64,000 nucleotides of DNA from Sporosarcina sp. Marseille-Q4943 (GTDB taxonomy: Bacteria; Bacillota; Bacilli; Bacillales_A; Planococcaceae). Each line of letters opens with the position of its first letter. Position 1 is the first letter of the stretch. The notes under the pieces were generated by a model, which did not search any database, was not told the DNA's origin, and was given only the letters and a program-made list of their open reading frames with translations. This document shows, piece by piece, positions 41,963-51,429 of the stretch. Location: assembly GCF_943736995.1 (NCBI RefSeq), contig NZ_OX031157.1:1-64000 (forward strand), read 5' to 3'. The position numbers were made by a program, and so were the translations under genes.

Positions 41963-42915
41963 TCAAATGGTTTGAATATATTCCTGACTATTACAAGCTG
42001 TCGCCGCAGATGAAGGCGATTTACGAAGCTCTTAAGGATCAAATCCCTGATGCGGAAGATGAATTGTGGAAAGCGTTCTTTCTCCACTTGAATTCACCTC
42101 ACTCTAGGGGTCTATGGATGAAAGAGCTGGACGTGAAGAACGAAGCTGAACTGCAGGCGAAACTGCAAGCGCGCGGGATGCTTAACAAAGAACAGACAGA
42201 CGAGCAAAACTATCTGATAAAAGAGTTTTGGAGAGAGATGCCGGAAGATGGTCTGATGCCTTCAGAATTCGGCGTCATGGCGGATGGCCATGAGTATTCG
42301 CCATTAACTTCACTCATTTACACAACGCCGGAAACGATTGAAAATGCACGGCATCTAGTCAAAATGATGGGGATGGCCGGCTTTCAATATTTTTATGCTG
42401 TGACCACGAAGCACTTTGCAAAGGCAGCTAAACCAGAGAAACCTCAAGGTACTCGGGCGATATATTTGAATGGGTTAAGACCGTATGCCCTGGATGATTT
42501 CATAAGCGGTGCGAAATTAGCGACAGTCAATCCGATTAACCACTACTCTTTTATGGAAGCGGACGCGCAAAGGAAAACGACCTTCTCGCCCTCCATCCTT
42601 TTCACGGACGAAACAGTCTTTTTCACGGATGTTTATGCTTACAAGGAAATTTCAGAAGTTGCGCTGCATTACACCGAAAACGTTATTGTGCAGCCTGGTG
42701 ATGCATCTGGCCAAAATCAAGTGAACATGGAACATAAGGTGACGGTGGAACCGGGCTCTGTGCAACAGGTGCAAGAGATCCTGTTTTCCCCTGAGCAAGT
42801 ATATACCGAGAAAAAGGCAAGGTGGTCCGATTCCTTGTTGTTTACGGATACGGATATCACCTTTTTACATGATACGACACGTACGCAAGTGTCCTTGATA
42901 AAAATTATGCAATAA
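41959..42915 (+). CDS. xkdU: Tail protein I-like baseplate protein (XkdU-like, extended)
   Basis: A 318-residue protein in the XkdU/gpI position. The N-terminal two-thirds (YIPDYYKLSPQMKAIYEALK; SRGLWMKELDVKNEAELQAK) fits the family. It is clearly longer than the roughly 190-residue PBSX XkdU. The C-terminal extension (about 185-318) has repeated LFTDE/FFTDV-like segments and may connect to the atypical distal baseplate proteins that follow. Confidence 0.75.
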   Translation: MIKWFEYIPDYYKLSPQMKAIYEALKDQIPDAEDELWKAFFLHLNSPHSRGLWMKELDVKNEAELQAKLQARGMLNKEQTDEQNYLIKEFWREMPEDGLMPSEFGVMADGHEYSPLTSLIYTTPETIENARHLVKMMGMAGFQYFYAVTTKHFAKAAKPEKPQGTRAIYLNGLRPYALDDFISGAKLATVNPINHYSFMEADAQRKTTFSPSILFTDETVFFTDVYAYKEISEVALHYTENVIVQPGDASGQNQVNMEHKVTVEPGSVQQVQEILFSPEQVYTEKKARWSDSLLFTDTDITFLHDTTRTQVSLIKIMQ

Positions 42916-42927
42916 GGAGGAAGTTGA

Positions 42928-43461
42928 ATGTCATCTGAAACAAAGTCCATTACTAGTGACGTGATCAGTTTTAAAACCTATAAAGCTAAAAAAATTGTAG
43001 ATGATAAACCCAATGTATGGGTGGCTGTCGGAAAAATGACTCCATGGACAGAGGCAAATCCTGAAACTGTTCCTGATGTGTCTATGAATGATACGGTGCA
43101 GGAAATCGTAGGGATGAAACGTGCTGACCTAGTTCATTATGTTGTGCCGGATGAAAACGGGACGGTCGAGCAATACGGGCAGAACTGGCGAATCATCGAT
43201 GAAGCGGAGGCCATCGAAAAGAATTGCAAATGGGTATACGTGCAAGCGTGGCTAAGCTACGACAATTTCCCTGTCGTCACCTACCGACAGACAGGTGTTT
43301 ATATCCTGAGCGAAATGGTACCAGGCACTCCAGTTAATAAGCAAATCGTATTGCCTAACGAAATTGTGAACAATGGTTTTTGTTGTGTCGTCAATAATCG
43401 AAATCCGATGCCACGCCATTCGACACAGAAGGAATCAGTTGAATTCATTATCGAATTGTAA
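42928..43461 (+). CDS. Unidentified distal baseplate protein (177 aa)
   Basis: A beta-rich protein with no family I can name, between XkdU-like and DUF4815-like genes, so probably a baseplate or fibre-attachment subunit. It occupies the place where PBSX has xkdV/xkdW. AAGGAGG precedes the ATG. Confidence 0.6.
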   Translation: MSSETKSITSDVISFKTYKAKKIVDDKPNVWVAVGKMTPWTEANPETVPDVSMNDTVQEIVGMKRADLVHYVVPDENGTVEQYGQNWRIIDEAEAIEKNCKWVYVQAWLSYDNFPVVTYRQTGVYILSEMVPGTPVNKQIVLPNEIVNNGFCCVVNNRNPMPRHSTQKESVEFIIEL

Positions 43462-43475
43462 AGGAGGGAAACGTT

Positions 43476-45539
43476 TTGACGAAAAAGTACAACCGGTTTG
43501 ATCCTGCCGACAATTGGTTATCCGTCGATTTTGTAGGCGGTCGGAGAATCCAATTCGCCGAGCTCGAGGAGATGCAGTCGATTGCATTGCATCGGGATAA
43601 ACAGCTTGGAGATGCACTCTTCGGGTCCGGCCATATCGTCGAAGGCGGGCAGCTGCTAATCAACAAATCGAAGAAAGAGGCGACCGTTTCCCCGACCAGG
43701 CTATATATTGACGGCTTGATTCATGACCTGCCGGAAACCATTATGTCGATCAATGCAGATGGCCTCGAAACGATCGGCTTCAAAATAGAATACAAGACGA
43801 TAACGTATGAAGATGATATTCGTTTGCTCGATCCGGCTATCGGCTTTGCAAACTTCGGGAATCCGGGTGCTGATAGAACGGTCTTCCGTGCAATGTGGGT
43901 TGCGAACGATCCGACTGCAGTTCCAATGTTCCAACTAGACAATGGCGACGTAATGAATGCCAAAGTGCCTCCGGAGTATGAGGGGATTACTCCTATTCTT
44001 GCAAGGCGTACACATGACGCCAGCGGTTCTTTCTTAGTATCCGGCATGAGCGGTTACATCGAGTCTAAGGACGAAAACTACGTCATGCTGGCAGTGGATG
44101 CAGGCAAGGCATATGTGCAAGGTTTCGAGATTCTAAAGCCTGTGCCGGTCCGTGTCGATATTCCGAAATCGAAAGAGTTTTTACAGGTTCTAAACGAAAC
44201 CAAAACCTACCGATCAGAGTTTGCAAAGTATGCGCTGAACTCAAAGCCCGTCAAAAGGATTAATTCGATCACTGCGACAGTCCAGGTCACGAAGAACGTC
44301 ACACGCGGGAATACAGCGGGGACGAGCGATCTGTTACCGAATACACCTGTGGTCGACATCGTGGAAGTGAGCGCAGGCCCTACGAAGTATGTGAAGGGCG
44401 TGGACTACCAACAGACGGGCAATACGGTCGATTGGTCTCTGAGCGGTGCAGAACCGGCAGGCGGCACGTCCTATTCGGTGACCTTCAGATACACAAAAAC
44501 AATGGTGGCTGGCGTTGACTATAAGCAGAACAGCAATGACGTCGAGTTTCTTGGCGGAGATAGACCCGTGGAGCAAACTACATTCCAGACGACTTATGAA
44601 TTCTATCTAGCTAGGAAAGATGTTTACTACTTAACCGAAAACGGCGACATAAAAGTTCTGCATGGGCAGCCAAGCATTTTCCCTTCAAAGCCATTAATCC
44701 CGCTAAATGTCCTTGAACTTGGCGAATTGTACGTTCCGCCCAATTCAGACCGGGTAGAAGTCACGAATTACAAGCCGAAACGGTTAACGATGCTGGATCT
44801 ACGTTCTTTATTGGACCGTTTGGAACGCGCTGAATACAATCAGGCATTGAATGAATTGGATACACAAGCGCAAATTTCCGACCCGTTGCTCGTGAAGAAA
44901 GGAATCTTCACGGACAACTTCACAAATTTTGAGCGGACGGATGTCTTTCATCCGGATTTCGATGCTTCGATCGATCCTGAACGAAAAGAGCTAACACTTC
45001 CAGTTGACCAAACATTCGTCGATTTGGTTTTCGACAAATCGAAATCGACCGTCAGATTCCATGATCGCTTGGTAACGATGGATTATACGGAAGAATTGTT
45101 GGAGCAGCAGCTGTACGCAACAGAAACAATGAACGTCAACCCTTATATGGTTTTTGGCAACGTCGGAACAATCCGCTTGAATCCGTCAACTGACATTTGG
45201 GTGGAGGAATCTACGGTTACCCGGACGGTTACGGAATGGTGGAATAACTGGTGGACGGACAGCAGAACGGAAACGAAGGTCATTTTGGATCAGGATGTGC
45301 AGTTCCTACGTCAAAGAACCGTCGAAGTAACAGGTGAAGGGTTTGAACCGCTTGCCGACAATATCAAAGCTACATTTGACGGTATTCGAGTCAATTTAAC
45401 ACCGATCAGCGGCACGGAAGCTGGCACTCAGGCAGGCACGATAAAAGCTGACGGTTCAGGGAAGTTCAAATGTCGCTTTACCGTTCCGCCGAATGTGCGC
45501 ACCGGAACGCGAGAAGTGAGGTTCTACAATGAGATTTAG
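43476..45539 (+). CDS. DUF4815-like large baseplate/fibre protein
   Basis: A 687-residue structural protein. The N-terminus (YNRFDPADNWLSVDFVGGRR then IQFAELEEMQSIALHRDKQL) is the pattern I recall from DUF4815 proteins of T4-related and jumbo myophages. The middle is Ig/FN3-like (TGNTVDWSLSGAEPAGGTSY) and the end (TVPPNVRTGTREVRFYNE) is where homologues continue into a receptor-proximal domain, here a separate gene. TTG start with AGGAGGG upstream. Confidence 0.72.
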   Translation: MTKKYNRFDPADNWLSVDFVGGRRIQFAELEEMQSIALHRDKQLGDALFGSGHIVEGGQLLINKSKKEATVSPTRLYIDGLIHDLPETIMSINADGLETIGFKIEYKTITYEDDIRLLDPAIGFANFGNPGADRTVFRAMWVANDPTAVPMFQLDNGDVMNAKVPPEYEGITPILARRTHDASGSFLVSGMSGYIESKDENYVMLAVDAGKAYVQGFEILKPVPVRVDIPKSKEFLQVLNETKTYRSEFAKYALNSKPVKRINSITATVQVTKNVTRGNTAGTSDLLPNTPVVDIVEVSAGPTKYVKGVDYQQTGNTVDWSLSGAEPAGGTSYSVTFRYTKTMVAGVDYKQNSNDVEFLGGDRPVEQTTFQTTYEFYLARKDVYYLTENGDIKVLHGQPSIFPSKPLIPLNVLELGELYVPPNSDRVEVTNYKPKRLTMLDLRSLLDRLERAEYNQALNELDTQAQISDPLLVKKGIFTDNFTNFERTDVFHPDFDASIDPERKELTLPVDQTFVDLVFDKSKSTVRFHDRLVTMDYTEELLEQQLYATETMNVNPYMVFGNVGTIRLNPSTDIWVEESTVTRTVTEWWNNWWTDSRTETKVILDQDVQFLRQRTVEVTGEGFEPLADNIKATFDGIRVNLTPISGTEAGTQAGTIKADGSGKFKCRFTVPPNVRTGTREVRFYNEI

Positions 45540-45551
45540 AGGGGTGAGAGC

Positions 45552-46670
45552 ATGGCTATACTAAACGATTCGGTCGCCAGCTACACGGGACACGGGAACA
45601 GGAAAATCATTCAACAAACCTTCTTCCAGACAATCCCTTGGCCGCGCAGTATCGACCCACTGGCACAGACCTTTTTGCTGGCAGAAGATAAATATATTAC
45701 GAGCATCGACTTGTTCTTCGCTACGAAAGAGGATGGCAAAGATATCACTGTCCAGATCCGCGAGGTGGCGAATGGATATCCAACCATTAATGTCATTGCA
45801 AACGTAGTCTTGAACTCCAGTCAAATTAAAACATCACCGGACGGATCCGTAGCCACTAGGGCGACATTTTCCGATCCGGTGCTTTTAAATGCGAATACAG
45901 ATTATTGCTTTGTTGTGTTAACGACTTCTGCCCAATATCGCTTATGGGTAGCCAAAATGAGCGGAACCGACCAAATTACAAAACAAAAAGTATCACGCCA
46001 ACCTTATACGGTAGGCGTTTTATTTTCGTCTTCGAACGCGACAACCTGGACTGCACATCAGGACATGGATATAAAATTCAGACTGTATGGCGCAAAGTTC
46101 AAACAAAGCTCTGTATTGGCTTTCCAACCGATGACTGTAGAGAAGGCGACAAGGCTTGTTTTGGCGGCAAATCAATTGGTTCCCCGTGGTGGAAATATCA
46201 TTTGGCAATGGTCCAAAGACGGTGTGTCTTGGTATGCGCTGGGAGATAGTGAGGTTACTAGACTTGGAGAGGAGTTAGATCTAGTTCATCTACGGGCAGT
46301 TTTAACTTCAAACGGGTCTTCTGCAGTAATAGAGGATGGAGCAGGTGCCGTCGCATTGTCTTATAAAGACGAAGGAGTATATGTATCCAGAGAGATTACT
46401 TCTAACGAGCCTTTTACGAAGGTAACCGTTTATGTGGATTTACACACTCCTTCAGGTACAGATCAGTTCCTGGAATACTCTCTGGATAACGTAAATTGGA
46501 TTGGCTTCGGTTCAGAAGCGTCCAAAACTACCGTGGATTCGGAGTTTAATCAGTATAAATTCGAGGCGGACATTGAAAACGCCTATAAAATTCGGGTTCG
46601 TGTTAATCAGAAATCGAACCTACCCATTTTAACGCCGAAGGCTAGACGATTAATGGTACATCTGACTTAA
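45552..46670 (+). CDS. Baseplate/fibre protein resembling the C-terminal part of DUF4815 proteins
   Basis: A 372-residue protein. Its segment SIDPLAQTFLLAEDKYITSI followed by DLFFATKEDGKDITVQIREV and SRQPYTVGVLFSSSN (residues about 34-162) matches the domain I recall at the C-terminus of large-myophage DUF4815 proteins. The second half (about 185-372) is beta-rich and may bind fibre or host. It starts 13 nt after the preceding stop with GGGGTGAG upstream, so the split is a proper two-gene arrangement, not an obvious frameshift. Confidence 0.68.
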   Translation: MAILNDSVASYTGHGNRKIIQQTFFQTIPWPRSIDPLAQTFLLAEDKYITSIDLFFATKEDGKDITVQIREVANGYPTINVIANVVLNSSQIKTSPDGSVATRATFSDPVLLNANTDYCFVVLTTSAQYRLWVAKMSGTDQITKQKVSRQPYTVGVLFSSSNATTWTAHQDMDIKFRLYGAKFKQSSVLAFQPMTVEKATRLVLAANQLVPRGGNIIWQWSKDGVSWYALGDSEVTRLGEELDLVHLRAVLTSNGSSAVIEDGAGAVALSYKDEGVYVSREITSNEPFTKVTVYVDLHTPSGTDQFLEYSLDNVNWIGFGSEASKTTVDSEFNQYKFEADIENAYKIRVRVNQKSNLPILTPKARRLMVHLT

Positions 46671-46684
46671 GGAGGTTTTTTATA

Positions 46685-48634
46685 ATGCTTAAGAATAAAA
46701 AAATATCAATTGACCCGAATGCGCCTGATAATCTATTTACAGGCGCTCAAAAGATTAATGAAGCGTTTGATGAAATTTCATTAAAGAATGAGGGCCTAAA
46801 TAGAAAAGTCGATGATATTATTGCGAAGTTGGTGGAGGCTGAGAAGTTAGTATCCCCATATATTCCAACAGTCAATAAAAGGGTTAAGACTAGGCAAGAA
46901 GTTATATCGGAAATCAGGGATGAAATCAGCAAGCCATCCGTATTCACATTGACCACCGCAGAAAGCTTTCCTTATTTTATAGCAGCAGTGAAACCTAATT
47001 TGAGTGGAGGGAATATAGAGTTTGAAGTAAAAGTAAAAGGAGTTTCAAATGCGAGGGTGTCGATTCGACGGCTTTTGGATCAAGGTATGGGTACTGAACA
47101 GACAATTGTTCCTAGTGTCAACCCTGTCGGAAATATATATTCTACATCAGTAGCACCTACAACAGTTCCCGGAACGAACAATTCTACTTTCATAGGTGTG
47201 AAATTCGACTTTCTTGCCACAGTCCCTCCGAATTCTTTTATTGACATTGAAAGCATTAAGATAACACAAGATGAAGCGGTCTTGTTCAACACTCCTGACC
47301 TTCGAGTGATTAACCTAGAGATAGTGTCGGCGGTAGTTCCAATCGGGGAAAACAAAGCAATGAAGTATGTAATGAATGCTAATAACACGTTTCTACAACA
47401 ACCGAAGCATGTCTACGTACACCCGCACGGAACTGGCGTAAATGGGTTGACTTCCGAAGATGCTTTATCTTTCGATGATTTTAGGTTTAACTATTACCCT
47501 TTATATAAAGATGGAATCAAATACGCAGTACTAGCACCGGGAATTTATACAGTATCAAAACAGCAGTACTTTTGGACGTTTACAGCCGGGTTAGATATTG
47601 TTTGTTTAGACGGTGTAGCAAAACTGCTCGGTGGAACGGCATATGTGCAACAAAGGTTTATCCCCGTCGAAGGGAATATAGTTAAAGTATCTTATGATCC
47701 CACAAACCACTACTTAGACGGTGTAAGGTCGGGGACGGCGCAGCCAGAAGTAACCTGTCTATCAAACGGTGTAGATAGACGTTATTTTGTGAAGCCGCGT
47801 GATACTTATGCACTTATGGCGGCTAACCCAAACAGCACTTACTATGACGTAGCCACCAAAGAATTGTTTATTCATTGGGGTGATAAGCGCTTTAATATTG
47901 CCGTTACTGAAGTGTTGACGGGGATGATCATGAACGGACAGTACAATTCTCGCGTTATCAATGTTGAAGTACTGTATGCCCGGTCTCACGGTTTTCGCTT
48001 TGCCCCGACCTCGCACCAAGGGAGAAAGGTTGAACTTTACGGATGCCGTTCGATTTCTCCCTACAACAGTGAAGCGTTCTCTATCGACAATGCGGATTCC
48101 GTGATTGTTGATTGCTATGCAGAAATGGCGGGTAATGACGGGTTCAACTTCCATCAAGCAGGCGAAAGTATTTTGGTTAACTGTGAATCGAACTTCAACT
48201 ATGGAGATGGGACAAGCCATCACTACGACTGCAAGGGCTATATGTATAATTACCGGGCGAAGCGAAACCGCGTAGGTGGAAACACCCCAGCATTTGGCGC
48301 GATGGTCTATATGGACGGCGTGTACACGGAAGGAAATGGTGCAGAGGGTTCAATAAGTTATGCCGGAGGAGTGTCGGTACTTGGTGGAAACGGCAGAGCG
48401 AAGACCGTAGCGTATGTTCGAAACCACACTTCCGTTGGAGATCAAATAGCACAATCGTCCACGGTTACGAGCCTGCAAGGTGGAGAGAAGGCGGCCTTAC
48501 ATTCCGATAGTGTGGATGTGTCAAGACCTACCACTGTCGCTTACAGGGTAGGAGAAGGCAATGAATTGAGTGTGTCTAATCCGCAAGGAATACAAACAGT
48601 GGAAGGTGATGTCGGTTTCTACAATCAAAGCTAA
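46685..48634 (+). CDS. Tail spike/fibre with right-handed beta-helix
   Basis: A 649-residue receptor-binding protein. The N-terminal part (to about 95) carries LFTGAQKINEAFDEISLKNE, a pattern found in phage appendage proteins. The middle is beta-rich, and about 395-530 shows beta-helix spacing (VINVEVLYARSHGFRFAPTS; VIVDCYAEMAGNDGFNFHQA). It probably binds, and perhaps cleaves, a cell-wall polysaccharide. The next gene encodes a polysaccharide polymerase/ligase-like protein. Strong AAGGAGG before the ATG. Confidence 0.78.
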   Translation: MLKNKKISIDPNAPDNLFTGAQKINEAFDEISLKNEGLNRKVDDIIAKLVEAEKLVSPYIPTVNKRVKTRQEVISEIRDEISKPSVFTLTTAESFPYFIAAVKPNLSGGNIEFEVKVKGVSNARVSIRRLLDQGMGTEQTIVPSVNPVGNIYSTSVAPTTVPGTNNSTFIGVKFDFLATVPPNSFIDIESIKITQDEAVLFNTPDLRVINLEIVSAVVPIGENKAMKYVMNANNTFLQQPKHVYVHPHGTGVNGLTSEDALSFDDFRFNYYPLYKDGIKYAVLAPGIYTVSKQQYFWTFTAGLDIVCLDGVAKLLGGTAYVQQRFIPVEGNIVKVSYDPTNHYLDGVRSGTAQPEVTCLSNGVDRRYFVKPRDTYALMAANPNSTYYDVATKELFIHWGDKRFNIAVTEVLTGMIMNGQYNSRVINVEVLYARSHGFRFAPTSHQGRKVELYGCRSISPYNSEAFSIDNADSVIVDCYAEMAGNDGFNFHQAGESILVNCESNFNYGDGTSHHYDCKGYMYNYRAKRNRVGGNTPAFGAMVYMDGVYTEGNGAEGSISYAGGVSVLGGNGRAKTVAYVRNHTSVGDQIAQSSTVTSLQGGEKAALHSDSVDVSRPTTVAYRVGEGNELSVSNPQGIQTVEGDVGFYNQS

Positions 48635-48703
48635 GTATTGCAATATATCTATTTCCTGATAACATTTAGATAGTTAAAGATTAACAGGAAGATGTGATAC
48701 TGA

Positions 48704-49972
48704 TTGCGTAAGATAGTGTGGTTATTAGTTGTTATTGCAGGAATATTATGGGCACTTCCTGATAAAACAATTGCGGGCAGTTTTACGTATAGCGATTTAA
48801 TCTATGCTATAGCTTTTATTATTGTTATATTCGAAAATCTGGTTTTCAAAAGACCGCTTATCATTCTATTAAATAAGAGATATAGTGTTATTTTTTATAT
48901 ACTTTTATTTACCGGAATTGGTGCAATGACCGGAATGATAAGGTCGTCAGACACTATTGGTGCGAGCGTCGCGTTCCTTCAATATGCTTTTATTTTTGTT
49001 GTAGTGCTAACTGTGATTCATTATTTGATTAATAATAAAATGGAAAATGCATTGAAAGTATTGGTCATATTTACGATACCGGGAATAATCTCAGGAGTAA
49101 TGGTCAGCTTATCCGGTCTAGGGTTTGTTACTGCCTATGATTCTCAACTATTATATGGTCTGGGTAGATACAGAGGATTTAACGGTAGCCTTCCAACTGC
49201 GTATGGAGCACAAACAGTACTAGCATGTGTGATAATTTACATGATGTTCAGAATAAGCAAGAGGTTCATTAACAAATTGTTTTGGTTTACGATGCTATTA
49301 GTTTGCGTTTATGCGATAATTTTAACCGCTTCTTTCGGGGCTATTATAATGCTTGGTCTTGCTATCTCTTTGATTTGGTGGTTTTTCTCAAAACACACAT
49401 TACTTACGCGATCTTTATTAGTTTTTGCGTTTTGCGCAGGTTTGTCTGTTTTTTACTCGCACCAAACAGGAAATTATCAATACATGAATTACCTACCAGA
49501 TATAGTTAAAATCAGGGTAGAGGCTGCGGGCGGGGAGTTTGGTAGTGCGGACGTGAGAAGTGAATTAAATCGACTAGGTGTGGAGAAGTTTTTTGAAAAC
49601 CCGTTGATGGGTATCGGGCATACTCAGTTCATGTATCATAATCCACACGGGCGAGTAGTGCATAACACGATAATATCAGCAGCAGTTGAATCAGGTGTAT
49701 TCGGTTTAATAGGCGTTGTGCTATATTTAATTGTCCCTATAGTGTTGGCTTATAGGATGGTTAAAGCTAAGTTGTTTGATGCTAAATCGTACGAGGGGGT
49801 TATGGTAAGGTTTTTACTTGTGTATCTATTAATACGTTTAGCTCAAACCACAACATCACACGAGTATATTGAGAGAAATTTATGGTTGCCGGGCTTAGTG
49901 GTTTTTGTAATCTATGCGACACAGATGAATCGCAAGGAGAAGGCAATTTCACAAGTGGGCCAGCCTGTTTAG
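48704..49972 (+). CDS. O-antigen ligase/polymerase (Wzy/WaaL)-like membrane protein
   Basis: A 422-residue polytopic membrane protein with about ten to twelve hydrophobic segments and the Wzy_C-type loop: RSELNRLGVEKFFENPLMGI then GHTQFMYHNPHGRVVHNTII (about 286-325), with conserved Arg and His residues. Such proteins polymerise or transfer surface polysaccharide at the outer face of the membrane. It is more AT-rich than the tail genes and has its own terminator, so it looks like lysogenic-conversion cargo. The TTG start has only a distant AGGAAG. Confidence 0.75.
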   Translation: MRKIVWLLVVIAGILWALPDKTIAGSFTYSDLIYAIAFIIVIFENLVFKRPLIILLNKRYSVIFYILLFTGIGAMTGMIRSSDTIGASVAFLQYAFIFVVVLTVIHYLINNKMENALKVLVIFTIPGIISGVMVSLSGLGFVTAYDSQLLYGLGRYRGFNGSLPTAYGAQTVLACVIIYMMFRISKRFINKLFWFTMLLVCVYAIILTASFGAIIMLGLAISLIWWFFSKHTLLTRSLLVFAFCAGLSVFYSHQTGNYQYMNYLPDIVKIRVEAAGGEFGSADVRSELNRLGVEKFFENPLMGIGHTQFMYHNPHGRVVHNTIISAAVESGVFGLIGVVLYLIVPIVLAYRMVKAKLFDAKSYEGVMVRFLLVYLLIRLAQTTTSHEYIERNLWLPGLVVFVIYATQMNRKEKAISQVGQPV

Positions 49973-49983
49973 ACCTATAACAG

Positions 49984-50010
49984 AAAAGCGACCAATCAAG
50001 GTCGCTTTTT
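49984..50010. terminator. Bidirectional terminator
   Basis: AGCGACC (49987-49993) and GGTCGCT (50000-50006) with a 6-nt loop and T runs on both strands. It serves the polymerase/ligase-like gene and the convergent small gene at 50010-50147. Confidence 0.85.
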
Positions 50011-50147
50011 CAATGATAATAAACTGTAAAAACATGATAACACCTTGTACACTGCGCAGTAATACGCTGTTCAAAAACAGGAAAGTAGCTGACATGATTT
50101 TCGAAAAACTTGAACCACTTACACGAATGACAATATGGACATTTCAC
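50010..50147 (-). CDS. Minus-strand small zinc-ribbon protein (45 aa)
   Basis: On the minus strand AGGAGG lies 8 nt before a GTG that opens MKCPYCHSCKWFKFFENHVS and 25 further residues. The N-terminal CPYC and a CTRC near the C-terminus predict a zinc ribbon. It accounts for most of the 333-nt gap between the ligase-like gene and the HEPN-like gene; I see nothing certain in the remaining 158 nt. Function unknown. Confidence 0.55.
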   Translation of the reverse strand: MKCPYCHSCKWFKFFENHVSYFPVFEQRITAQCTRCYHVFTVYYH

Positions 50148-50305
50148 TTTCTCCACCTCCTAAAATATTCTTACTAAGTAATATCAGAAATAAACATAAA
50201 ATCTTATATCATCCATGAAAAATAATTTACTTCTAGAATTAAGGAGGACCTTCATCCTTAAGTGTCGAAGAAATGAGCAACATGAATGTTTGATGGAGGA
50301 GAAAA

Positions 50306-50953
50306 ATGAAGTCTATTTTATTTGAAGTGAATGTTTCGCAAGTGACTTGTAACGAAAATGTTGCAGGACCCTATCCTTTCATTTGGGAAGTTAATGTACC
50401 ACTATTGCCTGCCTACTCCGTCGAGTATTACTCGATTAAAGTGGAAGATGTCTCAGATATTTCTCCTGGTGACGAGGATATTGATGGTGATAAGATCATT
50501 GTCTATTCCGAATTTGAACTATATGAAGAACTAAAAAGTGTATTAATCGAATTACATTACCACGGAATAAAAGATTACAGCGCTTTATTTCCTAAAGTAT
50601 ATAATCCGAAATTACGCGACAGATTAGGCCAATTTTATGAAGAGGCAGAGAAGAATTTTGAACAAGGTTCTTGGCTTTCATTTACACTAATGTGCGGTGC
50701 AATATTTGAAGGGATGTTGTATGACAAACTGAAACCGATAACCTTTGAAGAAAATAAACTTGAAACATTGATTGATAATGCCCTTAAAAAAGGAATTATC
50801 AATAAAAAGCAGTCTGACATTATGACCACGGTTAGGCGTGACAGGAATTTAGTCCATGCAAGAAATGCTAAAAAACAGTATGTTTCCAGAAAGGCTGCAA
50901 TGGAAATCAGAACCACTCTAGATATACTAATCAAAGATTTCAGCAACATGTAA
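50306..50953 (+). CDS. HEPN/DUF4145-like protein, cargo gene
   Basis: A 215-residue protein with an N-terminal beta-rich part (to about 95) and a C-terminal helical domain (about 105-215). The motif VRRDRNLVHARN (about 173-184) gives R-x5-H, the signature of HEPN ribonuclease-type domains and of DUF4145. It is AT-rich, stands between tail and lysis genes, and has its own terminator, a typical place for morons including anti-phage genes. Whether it is a nuclease or only a structural HEPN relative cannot be told from sequence. Confidence 0.6.
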   Translation: MKSILFEVNVSQVTCNENVAGPYPFIWEVNVPLLPAYSVEYYSIKVEDVSDISPGDEDIDGDKIIVYSEFELYEELKSVLIELHYHGIKDYSALFPKVYNPKLRDRLGQFYEEAEKNFEQGSWLSFTLMCGAIFEGMLYDKLKPITFEENKLETLIDNALKKGIINKKQSDIMTTVRRDRNLVHARNAKKQYVSRKAAMEIRTTLDILIKDFSNM

Positions 50954-50978
50954 AACGTCCACACTGGACGTTTTTTTA
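50952..50978 (+). terminator. Terminator of the HEPN-like gene
   Basis: AAAACGTCCA (50952-50961) pairs perfectly with TGGACGTTTT (50965-50974), extended by more T. Confidence 0.85.
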
Positions 50979-51006
50979 TTTACCTAAAACAAGGGGGAAA
51001 AGAGAA

Positions 51007-51429
51007 ATGAAAAACGAGACAAACACACTTTATACATTTATCACAGGCGGCGGTCTTTCGACTGTCGCTTATTTATTGGGCGGGCTCGATAACTTGATTA
51101 TTGCGCTCGCCATATTCATGGTCTGCGATTTTATTTTGGGGGCAGCTGCAGGAGCTAATAACGAGGGGCTTAATTCCAAGCGTGCGCTTAAAGGATTGGG
51201 GAAGAAGGGGGCGATGATTTCACTCGTCGTCGTGGCAAATCAGCTAGATATCATCAGCGGAAGCGACACCGGATTCGTCCGGAATTCAATGATTTTCTTT
51301 CTCATCGGAACCGAAGGGATTAGTTTGGTTGAGAATATGGGTCGTTTAGGGCTGAATGTTCCAGATTTTATTCGAACTCGCTTCGAACAAATGAAAAACG
51401 ATGAGAAGGTCGATAAGGATGTTCATTGA
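51007..51429 (+). CDS. Holin (phage holin 4/TcdE-like family)
   Basis: A 140-residue membrane protein with hydrophobic segments at about 10-26, 28-46, 69-82 and 92-106 and a charged C-terminus. The segment FMVCDFILGAAAGANNEGLN then SKRALKGLGKK is characteristic of the Bacteriophage_holin_4 family. It should permeabilise the membrane to release the endolysin. It overlaps the endolysin start by 11 nt. Confidence 0.9.
   Translation: MKNETNTLYTFITGGGLSTVAYLLGGLDNLIIALAIFMVCDFILGAAAGANNEGLNSKRALKGLGKKGAMISLVVVANQLDIISGSDTGFVRNSMIFFLIGTEGISLVENMGRLGLNVPDFIRTRFEQMKNDEKVDKDVH

Noticed and set aside
43476..46670. The DUF4815-like gene pair as a frameshifted single gene
   Set aside because: The first ORF ends in a normal stop, and the second has its own Shine-Dalgarno and ATG 13 nt later; there is no slippery sequence at the junction. 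A natural split is simpler.
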